Assembly: GCA_033819885.1 (NCBI GenBank)
Contig: JAQYUZ010000002.1
Location: 372,001-436,000, forward strand
Origin: Microbotryomycetes sp. JL201
Lineage: Eukaryota; Basidiomycota; Microbotryomycetes
Reading direction: 5' to 3'
DNA: 64,000 bases
Shown here: piece after piece, positions 12,793 to 22,500 of the stretch
How positions within the stretch are numbered: position 1 is the stretch's first letter
Layout of the letters: every line of letters begins with the position of its first letter
Notes under the pieces: model-generated
Database searches by the model: none
Told to the model about the DNA's origin: nothing
Seen by the model: the letters and a program-made list of their open reading frames with translations, nothing else
Position numbers and translations under genes: made by a program

Positions 12793-13827
12793 AACAGCTT
12801 TGCTCCTCGCTCCTTCTGGAGTTGCCGCAAACGCGGCTCGGTGTTGCACTTTATCGAATCAGGGAGTCCCATGTGCAAGATCCTCTTTGATGATCTTGCG
12901 ACTTTGTTTTGGGGCTTTTGGCATTCTTGCACAGTCTTGTGATGACGTTGCTGAGTAGAGAGGACTTAAGGGCGTCGAACGATTTTCACTCGTCGCCTAC
13001 GAACACGTCTACGACACCGGCTGTGCCATATGAAGTTGCCTCAAGCGCGGCTGCACACAGGCAGGCGTATCGTGTCTGAATTTGGTCACGGAAACAGTTT
13101 CATTTGAAGTTTGTGCTGCAAAGCCGGCATTCGACGACCGGACGGTCCCGAAAGGGTGACTCTGTTCGCGAGCAATGACGAATGGCAGAGATGCCTCTCC
13201 AGTGCAATGTTTTCCAACCCAGTATGAGCCTCGACCCAGTCAGCCTAAAGGTGTATCGGATTGAAGCGGTGTGCTCAACGCAATCTGTAGATAGTTGCTG
13301 ACATGCTCGTCAAGCTTACGCACGAGCAACATTCCAAAACTCGTGGGTGCACAGAATATTTTGGGGTAGATGTGGCTGGGTTCTTGCCATCTGACGTGGG
13401 ATACGACCACGGACATCCAGCTTTGCTCGAATCCTTCACAAAGAGATGAGAAGGCCCGAAAGGAGCAGGCGAGTGTGCGATCTTTTCACCAATTTTGCCA
13501 AATCAAAGCCATTTTTTGCCATGGGCCTGCTCTTATGCGCATGCTCTGCACCGTGAGGTTCGAAATGCTCGCCTGTCCGAACTCGCGGATGTCCGCGAGG
13601 GTCTGACGCCACGCCAAAGCTCGTTGCTCCGCCTCTTGCCTGAGAGTCTGCGGTTCATCCTGCCTTCTAAGTCAACGCTCCGAAGCAATGGTCGTCTTTC
13701 CGATGGTCCGGCTGTCCGTACCATCCTGACCTCCGGCGTCTCCACCGAATGCCTACCCGGCAACACCGACCTACGCTTTTACTGCATCGGTTCAGGCATG
13801 CTGTCTCTGATCTTTGACCCTATCGAC
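12793..13827. other. Intergenic stretch between thioesterase copies 1 and 2
   Basis: About 1 kb without a gene I can support. I looked for a degraded fourth thioesterase (the HLNNAVYAKYLE and SMPDLL blocks) and found none. Short open frames on both strands lack motifs. The stretch must include the copy 2 promoter. Confidence 0.5.
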
Positions 13828-14647
13828 ATGTCATCCACACTAATCTCTGTGCCATACGGTGTTAATGATGTTGCGGCCTACCAGAGAGGCAAGCAGTTTA
13901 CGCTGGATTTTTGCCGCCGAGATGGCTTTGAAGAAGTCAGTACAGTCAAGCTCGTAGTCCGGCCACATTGAACTGACCAAGGTCGCACATGGAGCAAGTG
14001 GTCGCTTGCCGAGGTTCCTGTGCAGTGGAACGACGAAGGTACAACAAGGTCTCAAAATGTCTACGTCGACCAGCGGCGAGCGCTCACTTTGATCCTCTCG
14101 ATAGACCCTAATAAGCACGTCAACAATTTCGTTTACGCCAAGTACCTCGAAGCTGGTTTAGCGGGGTTTCTATACGGCATGATGGAGCAAATCAAGAGTA
14201 GAGATCCATCGATGCCGGACATCTTATCAAAAGGGCCGTTCGTGATGGCGCAGAGCATGATCAAGTGCCAGGCGAGCGGATCCGCTCCGATGATTAATCG
14301 CACGAGAATGATTCTGAGAACCTCTTGTACAGCGCTCCGTCAGATCGCCAGACTATATTGCCATCGCGCACCGGTGCAAAGAGGTCAATCGCTCGAGAAT
14401 CCTTCTTGAATTCGCCATGATCAGCCTCCAGTAAGTCAGTCCGCTCTTTCTCTCCGACTGCCCTGATCAACTACACTATAGGCAGTGCAAGCAAGTGTCC
14501 AGTGGCGAAGTGCTCTTGGTGGGGTTCGACCAAGATTCCAAAAAAGCGGCCGAACTTCATCCATCTGTCCATCAGTTTTTGCAAGAGAGGACACATGAGA
14601 GTGATAGAAAGCAGAAAAGTCCAAGCTGTAATCAATCGTGTATTTGA
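13828..14647 (+). CDS. Hotdog-fold acyl-CoA thioesterase-like protein, copy 2
   Basis: This is the second tandem paralogue, 192 aa, with exons 13828-13935, 13999-14038, 14105-14271, 14333-14430 and 14482-14647. The catalytic-type motif is DPNKHVNNFVYAKYLEAG. Compared with copies 1 and 3 it has lost the intron that normally follows YAKYLE: the exon runs straight on into AGLAGFLYGMMEQIKSRDP. The next intron (14272-14332) has no usable GT and needs a gcgagc donor after codon CAG, because the following exon RSVRSPDYIAIAHRCKEV lines up with copy 1 only that way. The C-terminal tail is longer and Ser/Lys-rich (ERTHESDRKQKSPS). Function is as for copy 1; the substrate is unknown. Confidence 0.78.
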
Positions 14648-14732
14648 TGGTGACCGTCAAACAATGCGGAGCTCGAGCCTCTCTGAATAGCCGGAACCTG
14701 CAATCGTTTTCAAACCAAGAGCCCGTCTCCCC

Positions 14733-15605
14733 ATGTCGTCTGTACCATTCGGTGTCGCAGATGCTGACAAGTATCAAGCCGGAAAGCAAGCTGCACTCGA
14801 CTACTGTCGAGCTCATGGTTACGAAGAGGTCCGGCCGGCCCGAAGCTCCTAGCCGACACATTCCACCGGAATGCGCTGACATCGCATCGGATCATGTGCT
14901 TGCAGTGGTCTTTAGTTGAAATTCCAGTACAATGGTCGGAGCAAGGCGAGTACGAAGGCGACCTGGAGCGACTGATCGCTCTTCCGGCTCGAGCTCAACC
15001 GGCAGCTGATAAAATACAATCGCAGATATGAATGATCACTTGAACAATGCCGTCTACGCCAAGTACCTCGAAGTGCGTTTGCATGTTCTCTCAACTGGCA
15101 CGTTGACGTTGAAACTCGTTCATTCGCTGGCAGGCCGGTCGCATCGCCTTCACCCGTGGTATGATCAGACAATTGAAAGATGCAGCTCAAATGCGCATGA
15201 TACTAGCTAGAGTGGAGCTCAATTATGAGGTGTGTACTTGCCGGAGAATATCGAAAATGTTCGCCACTCTAAAAAAAATAAAATGGACGCTTGCAGGCGC
15301 CAGCCTTTGCTCCAGACTATGTCGCCGTTTCACACAGATGCAAAGAGGTGAGCCCTCGTAAGATGGCACTGGAAGCCTGCATTTTTTCGTACAAGTGAGT
15401 TCAAGTCAAAGCTTTCGCAAGAGGGGGACCACCGTTGAAGGTTGGTCATGACATCGACAGCCAGCGCAAACGGATAGCAAGCGGCGGAGCAGTCATGGTC
15501 GCGTTCGATTATGACAAGCAGAGCGTCGGCCAGCTTCCGAAAGAGGTGTACGAATTCTTGCAGCAACGGCTCGCCGCAAGCAAAAGACAACAAGCCAAGA
15601 TGTAG
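14733..15605 (+). CDS. Hotdog-fold acyl-CoA thioesterase-like protein, copy 3
   Basis: This is the third tandem paralogue, only 85 bp after the copy 2 stop. Exons are 14733-14828, 14906-14945, 15026-15072, 15134-15229, 15297-15394 and 15461-15605 (173 aa). The motif reads DMNDHLNNAVYAKYLEAGR, keeping the Asp, His and NN. Intron 2 (14946-15025) has a gcgagt donor where copies 1 and 2 have GT at the same codon position. The middle exon is shorter than in its relatives and lacks the KDPSMPD loop, so substrate choice may differ. The gene converges on RBX1 with 125 bp between stops. Confidence 0.78.
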
Positions 15606-15730
15606 ACATAATGTGGAGGTAGGAAGAACTTTATTATTACATTGCACAGCAAGAGAAATCGCATGTGTGAGAATATCATTCAAACGAGAAAAGCGAAGGC
15701 GTGTGAGCACGCCATGCGGATACCGGCGGC

Positions 15731-16461
15731 TCACTTGCCGTATTTTTGCAACTCCCACTCCTCTGTGAAGCCAATCACAGACAATGTCAGAGAATTGTGG
15801 CGGTAAGCAAACGGTGCTGTTGACTGACTGTTGTCGAGCGGACAAACGTTGCGAGTTTTGAGCCACCGATTGATGCAATGGAAATGGAAAGCATGCTGCG
15901 CAGCAAGAAAACACTTTCATGAGCGCAAGGTTTTTAATCTGACGGAACCAAGCAGGTTCACATTGCAAATTCCCCATGCGACCGTGCCTGAAACAGAATA
16001 TCAATGAGCGTGTATGCAGCGAACCAATGGACGGGCGTGACTGACACTCTTCAGACGTGGCACTTGCTTGATTGGCTTGGCAATCGATGCCTGTGTAAAA
16101 CATGCAAGTCAGCTGCCCCACACGTGACTCGTCAAGTCGAGTCGGCGCCACTCACAGAGGTCCATGATGTGGTTCCGGCAGATAGCGCAATTGTCCTGTG
16201 AGCACAATGAGATGGAAAGAGAGGTGCACGTCAGCATGCACTCGAGCATTCGCATTCGAGCTCGGAACCCATCGAATGAGACGCACGACGACAATGTCTG
16301 AGCAACGCAATGCAAAGTCAGCTCAAGGCTAGAAATAGCTGTCAATCAATCAACCGACCCCATGCCCACAATGCGACGGCGTTCCACTTCTTGACTTCAA
16401 AGCGCTTGACGTTGGCAGCAGCGCCGCCGCCTGCAGCGCTCGCACTTGTGTCGACGTCCAT
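15731..16461 (-). CDS. RBX1: RING-box protein 1 (Rbx1/Hrt1/Roc1)
   Basis: This is the RING subunit of cullin-RING ubiquitin ligases; it recruits the E2 enzyme. Exons (complement) are 16359-16461, 16287-16297, 16156-16195, 16046-16090, 15962-15987, 15829-15895 and 15731-15762, giving 107 aa (human 108). The sequence is near-identical to the family throughout: [76 protein letters not shown]. All the zinc-binding Cys and His of the RING-H2 are present. Exon 2 is only 11 nt and encodes part of D-I-V-V. Six introns interrupt a gene of only 324 coding bases. Its start lies 53 bp from the IMP2 start on the other strand. Confidence 0.96.
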
Positions 16462-16514
16462 GTCTGTGTGTACCGCCAACATCATTTTAGTTAGCACTTG
16501 TCAATGTCGGTCAA
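16462..16514. promoter_or_regulatory. 53-bp bidirectional spacer, RBX1 / IMP2
   Basis: Only 53 bp separate the ATG of RBX1 (minus) from the ATG chosen for IMP2 (plus). The two 5' leaders must overlap or start inside the opposite gene. If IMP2 starts at a later ATG the spacer is a little longer. Confidence 0.5.
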
Positions 16515-17592
16515 ATGCGCACATATGGTGGCGCACCTGCCATGGCTGCGCCGGAGGCAAAGGAGGCCAGAGCGCGCGCTGTCTGCCTCCGACCTTGTTC
16601 CGCCGACATCCGCGCTGCTCGTCCGTTGCAACATTTCAGAGCACGCAACGAGAAAGCCGGACGACTTCGCACACTTGAGCAGGGACCAAGCCTGGCTGCG
16701 CCAGTCAGTCGAGCTCGGCGCCTGGTGCGAGTGCTCGCCTGGGCGCCCGTCGCCTTGTTTGTACACGAGCATGTCATATCTGTAGCAACAGTCAACGGCA
16801 GGTGAGGAATTCGCCTCGCCCGCGCTCTGAAGCACGTGCTGTTCGTAGCTGCTCACTTGACTACTTGCACGCCGACAGGTCCATGCAGGTGAGTCAAACT
16901 CTGCACTGAAACACCTCAATCAACTAACAACAAAAACGACCATCTCTACAGCCCACGCTCAATCCTGACAGTTCAATGCTTCAGCGTGACATTGTCCTTT
17001 TGAACAGACTCGCGGCCGTTCAATTGTCTGCCTCGCATGGCCAACAGGGCTTGCAGATTGGGGATGTCGTTGCCGTAAGGTGAGTTTCTTCATAGCCAAT
17101 TTGTAAACGTTGTCGGAAGAACCCGATCGCACGCTCCCATGAACAAGTCTCGCCAAGCTCACGCCACTTGCATGCACCGAATCTTTACACGACAGGTCGC
17201 CTGTCAATCCAGCATCACTCGTAATCAAACGAGTCATCGGTCTACCCGGATCGATAGTCAGAACTCTATCGTCGTATCCGGAGCGAACAGTCAGAGTGCC
17301 ACCAGGACACTGTTGGATCGAAGGCGACGAACCCTTTCACTCGAGAGACAGCAATACGTACGGACCCGTATCTTTGGCACTTGTCGACTCGAAAGTCGAC
17401 TGGATAGTCTGGCCGCCAAGGCAAGCGCGTGTTTCCGTGTCTCCGTCAAGTCATTCGAACCTGACACAAGTTTTGACAGTCGGATCGGTAAAGTGGCAAC
17501 AGGTCCGACAGACATTCACAAACGAAGTGTCCAGCCTCGTAAAGACTTTGTCATTTAGATATCTCATATCAATGCGTGTTGTAACATCGTAA
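16515..17592 (+). CDS. IMP2: Mitochondrial inner membrane protease subunit 2
   Basis: This is an S26-family serine protease of the inner membrane that removes sorting signals of intermembrane-space proteins. Exons are 16515-16801, 16879-16888, 16952-17079 and 17196-17592 (273 aa as modelled). A hydrophobic anchor (VLAWAPVALFVHEHVISVA) precedes the catalytic box VNGRSMQPTLNPD, whose Ser is encoded in a 10-nt exon. The second box, RSPVNPASLVIKRVIGLPGS, carries the catalytic Lys. GDEPFHSRDSNTYGPV matches the substrate-pocket motif that marks Imp2. The protein is longer than usual, with a charged N-terminus and about 50 extra C-terminal residues, so start and end are less sure than the core. Confidence 0.88.
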
Positions 17593-19514
17593 TCACGATT
17601 GCATTCGGACGACGGTGACGTTCGGAATTGCAAGCGGCAAACGATGTACGAAACAAAGATTGATGCGCATGATGGGCGCCAAGTATATCTAGGCGACTGT
17701 ACGTTGGAAAACAATCGGCTCGAGTCAGCATCGTGCCACGCCCGTCGCAAGATTCCATCAAATACGCAGGCGCACACGCGCACACACGCACGCATCATGG
17801 ACGAGGCATCAGAAATCCGATACAAAATTGATATCAACAGCAGGCTCGCCCAGGACAAGATGGGTTTGTACTTCCCGCGTCCCTTGAAGTGGCTCGCCTG
17901 AATAACTGTCCGCCCGTCGGGAGTAGTTTCATCTTGTGCACTCGCTTGCGCAGTCGGATGCGTGTGTGCATATGCGCGCGCCTATACAAATAAGACACAT
18001 TCGACTCACACAAAGCGAAAGCAAGACGGCATTTTGAGGTTCAAGTCGCATCTAAGCGTCGTCTGCAGACGACGACGGCGAGGCAGATTGAACGCTCGAC
18101 CGCAGCGCACTGAACACATCATACTATAGAAGCATGACGTGCTCTGTCCGGCGCGGTGAGACGTTTCTGTCTCCGAGAGAGTCAGGGCGTCGAGCAGACA
18201 GGCTTTGCTTGCAAAGGGTCGGCGAGGCTAAGTCGTTCAACTATCCGCATCTGTGGGTCAAAGCCGATAGCTCAGTAGGCTGTCTTTGTCCTCGAATTCA
18301 ACTGTTGCTGTCGTGAGAGGTCATATAAGGCTGAAACTTATAAAATGATAGTACGTTGTCCGCAGCACGGTGTAGGCAGTAAAGGACCGTTGGTCCGGGT
18401 ACAAAAATAATCACTCCTCATAGAAGAGAATGAGAGGGGACTCACGTTGATTTGTCAACCTGAACCCGCTAGAAGTCGAGGTCCAGTCAGTCAAAGCGCG
18501 AGCAGGGTGCGTCCTTGTTATGCCGCTCACACACCCCGAGCGAGGTGAATTTTATGGTTTCGGCAGCGACCAGACGATGCACCAAGCGGTGACCTCTGCT
18601 CTGGGCCACATGCAATCATGACACGACGAGCGTGTGCAAAGTGCTCTTCGCGACTGGTTTCCGACACTTGCAAAGCAAGCTTACTGTGACGAGATGTCAT
18701 ACTGCCTGGCGGGCTGAGAATTTGCATACAAGTCAGCGACCCGCTGGCTGACGGGTGGGCACGTGAGGATGATTGCGCTCCGTAAAATAAACGTCTTCAC
18801 AACGGCAAAGCCGCTCGGGGAAAAAATTAGAGAAAAGAGTTGAAAGCTCGTCATGGCGCAATGTGCTGGTGCTGTTGGTGCACTTGGCGAAGTCGAGAGA
18901 CCAGGAAAAGTCCAGGAACTGAGGCTCACCATGCCGCGCAGGCTGAGAAGGTAGTTGGGCAGACGCCATTACTAGACGTGTATCGCTCGCGTGAATGACG
19001 TGTGCATTGCAGCCTGTGACGACCCGCACCAACGAGGAAAATGTGTTAGCGGCCTGATTCGTAACAGTCACAGCGCACTGAGGCCAGCAGCAATCAGTTC
19101 AAGTGTAGATTGGACGTTCACACTGTCGACGCGGGCGCGCACAGGCGACGGTCGACTCGAGTCAGCGAAAGAAAACTGACCGCGGCCGCTGGTGCCATGC
19201 CTTGTGCTTGACAGCGCAAGAGCAGCAGCAGCGGCAGGTCCGATTGTTCCAGCTGTCGCCGTATCGGTCGCATCCCGTTGCTGTCGGCGCAGTCGGAAGA
19301 AATGGGCGACTCACGAGGGCGATGTGGCACGAAGCAGAGGCGCGCGCGCGCGCAGCCGACGCGATCGACACTTTAATAACATCAAATCCGCAGAGCGACA
19401 CAAAGTTCCATGAATGCTTTCAATCCTATCCAGCCCTCTTGACCGCGACGAAAAAAGCATGCGAGCAATGAAATGCCCACAATTGGTTGAGCTCAAGCCG
19501 CGTCGCTTCGAGCG
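17593..19514. other. 1.9-kb stretch without a supported gene
   Basis: No family motif is recognisable on either strand. A minus-strand set of short open pieces between about 18530 and 19340 has plausible gtcagt and gtgagc donors and a hydrophobic segment, so a small multi-exon gene there is possible. I cannot assemble a convincing product. No tRNA B-box was found. An 18-bp palindrome lies at 18057-18074. Confidence 0.4.
18057..18074. repeat. 18-bp perfect palindrome
   Basis: The sequence cgtcgtctg is followed at once by its reverse complement cagacgacg. It lies in non-coding DNA upstream of the BEM2-like gene. It could be a protein-binding site or a chance event; nothing else supports a role. 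Confidence 0.4.
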
Positions 19515-22500
19515 ATGGTGAGTGTGCTGCGCGGGCAGAGGCAGCTCAGTACCGGCGAGTGGAAAGAGAAAGGCTGACTCAGCTTGTGTGCGTGCCATGT
19601 CCAGCTCGGCCGCCGCTCAAAGAAGCGCCAAGGCTCCGTCACGTCCGTCGATGTGCTCAACGCACCTCAGCACGCGTCAGAAACGTCCGCAGGGCCGTCG
19701 AGAGGCGCATTCAACTTGCTGGTAGAACGGGCCAAGGGTGCGCTCGGTCGCGAAAAGGCTCGCACGAGCTCGGACGAGGGCCCGCGCGACTCGCAACCCG
19801 CACGGCCACCGCAGCAGCATACCTCTAGACATCCGCCGCGGGAGCTGCCGACAAGCACGTCGACGCGCTCATTCTTCAGCTCTGCTTCGAACAAGACGGC
19901 TTCCCAGGGCGATGGCGAGCCTTTCCCGCGTGCGCATATCCCCACGTCGAGCTCAATGTACGACCTCTCGGCAACGACAAAGGCTGCACAATCCAACCCG
20001 GGCCTGTTTAAGCGCGCAACAGCCATGTCGAACCCTCTCAAGCCGGCATGGTTAGCGAGTACCGCGCCAGCTCACGAATCATCTACGCCAGTGTCCAACG
20101 CCACCATGCTCGTCCCGTCTGCAAGCTCGCCATTGCTGTCCGTCAGCGACTCGAGTCAGGATCGTGGAGAACCAACAGGAGATTGGTCACGTATGCAGGA
20201 AGGACAAGCTCGAATGAGATCGAGAGAGAATGTTAGTTTGCCATTTCTCTTGCGAGAACCGTGGCTAACACGAAATTCGCGTGCCATCCAGCTGTCGCTC
20301 AGAAAGTCTGCGAGCAAATCGACAGAAGATCTCGCAAGCAGACGGCACTCGCGCATGTTCTTGGACGGTATTCCGCCGATGCCAATCATGTCGCGCGCGT
20401 CAACGGAAGACCTCTCACCAGATGTCGCAGGCAATCAGGCACGGTCAAGGGCACCATCGAGCAGCTCGACGTCCACTTCTGGTGGCAGAAGAACGAGAAC
20501 GACATCCCTCGCCCCGTCGGCCGCCCTCGATAGTTATCCATCGCCATCGCTCACAACGTCTGCCACGTCCGCTTCAACCTCGAGGAGTCCATCACCATCG
20601 CACGAGTTGACCGTCCCAGGCATCGGCGATAAAGCTCCGCCTGCATCACCGACGTTGACCTCGGGGTCAGGGGACAGGGACTGGAAGCGCGATTCGCAAA
20701 CGATCTGGTTTCAAGGGTTCCTGCTGCGCAAGGGAGATTATGTGCCTTTCACGCCAAAGCGGTCGCCAAGCTCGCCATCAGGGTCAGGCGCGACAGCTTC
20801 ATCGTACTTTGGCTCGAATCAAGTCCGGCCATCCAAGAGCGATCAAGACCTGCAAAGAGGCTGGAAGCCATACTCGGCTGTGCTGAAGGGATCAAAATTG
20901 TATCTACACAAACTTCCAGGAGACCTTTCCTCGACGGCGAGATACCTCTTTCCAACAACAAAAGTGGACGAGTCGCAGGCTCTGCAGTCCCTCTCGCCGA
21001 TCGCCAGTCCAATGCTTGGAGACGAAGGTGGCAGGCGGCGACAACGCACGTTTTGGGGAGCAGGTAACGACTCGCATCCGGCTCTCGTGCGATCCGAGTC
21101 GCCGACGAGTGGTCGGCAGACTATCAAGAGCGGGACACTGGAAGCGGCTATTCACGAGCTCGTTTTCGCGACCACAGCGACGAATCCCTTATCAGAGACG
21201 GCGTTTGATGAGTTCCGGCGGACGTTGTTGCTGGTATGGCCGTATCTGCCAGTCCCGGCTGGATCATTCGAACACGAGCTCGGTCGCTACGCCAAACTTG
21301 CACTCGATCGAGCCTCGGATCCACGCACGAGAGAGTCGTCTGCATCGACCGAAGCTGCAATGCAGTCTGCGACTCGCCTTTCAGATCTCATCGCGGTCAT
21401 CAGCGCGATGTATCCGCAAGACTTGCGTCACGTCGAACGTGGCAAGGCGATTTGGTCTGAACTTGGAAGATTGCTTCGTGATGTGGCTTCGACAATCGAT
21501 TCGCTCTTGCCAGACAGTAGGCAGGCTAATCAGCGTGGAGTTTCGGCAATCGTTAGCGGAGCTTACGAGACCCTCAGCAAGGCGTCGGCCACTTCACGGC
21601 CCTTGACAGAATGGCAACCCGTGCCTGGCACGCCGTCGACACCAAAGTCTACATCATCATCTCCAACGAAAACACGGAAGCGACCTGGCACCGAAAGCCC
21701 GGCCTACAACTTCGATCAGCTGCTCCAGCTGTCACCGCCCGCTCTGGCGGCTCAGATTCACATGTTTCACGTGGATCGCCTGGCCGCCATCAGCGGTAAC
21801 GTTACAGCGGCGAGACACATCTTGCGTACGGCCAGCCTCCTCTTGGCTTCAGAGGCGCCGAACAAGACGACTATCACGTCAATGTTTTCGTTCTCGGCCT
21901 CGTCACCACACTTTTTGACGCGGATTATACTCGACATGATCCTCTCCACTGGGACCTCAACGACGTCCAAGCCGATGGACACCGAGAACCGTGCCCAGCT
22001 GATCGAATACTGGGTGGCTGTAGGCGAGCATTTGAGGAAACGAGGCGACATGGCGGGCTGGGCGGCCATTGCCATGGCTCTGTGCTCTAGAGCCAGCACA
22101 AGATTGTGTCAATGCTGGATGACCGTTCCGCCGAACGTCTCGGACGTAGTCAGGAGCGTCTGGGCAACGTTGCTCTCAGACGCCAAGTTTGTGGACGGCG
22201 ATGCAACCTTCATTCACCCTGTAGCGACAATGTCAACTGATGGCACAGGTGTACCGTTCTTTGGCTCAATTCTTTCGGAAGCGGTCACGGAATTTGGCCG
22301 TGCTACGGCCAAAATGTCAGGCTCGGAACCGGTGATCGATTTTGCGCGCTTGTGCGAGCTGAGGACGCGGCTCGATAAGCTTAAACAGACCTGGACTCAT
22401 GAAGCAGTTGTTGATCTGGCCGAAACGCCAAATCAGCAGATCCAATTCTTGCTGCAATCTGCGTCTCGACTGCCTCCAGCGAAGGACTTGCCAACGCTTG

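Noticed and set aside
12793-13827. A possible degraded fourth thioesterase copy
   Set aside because: None of the conserved blocks (GFEE, HLNNAVYAKYLE, SMPDLL, PDY, VHKFL) is present on either strand.
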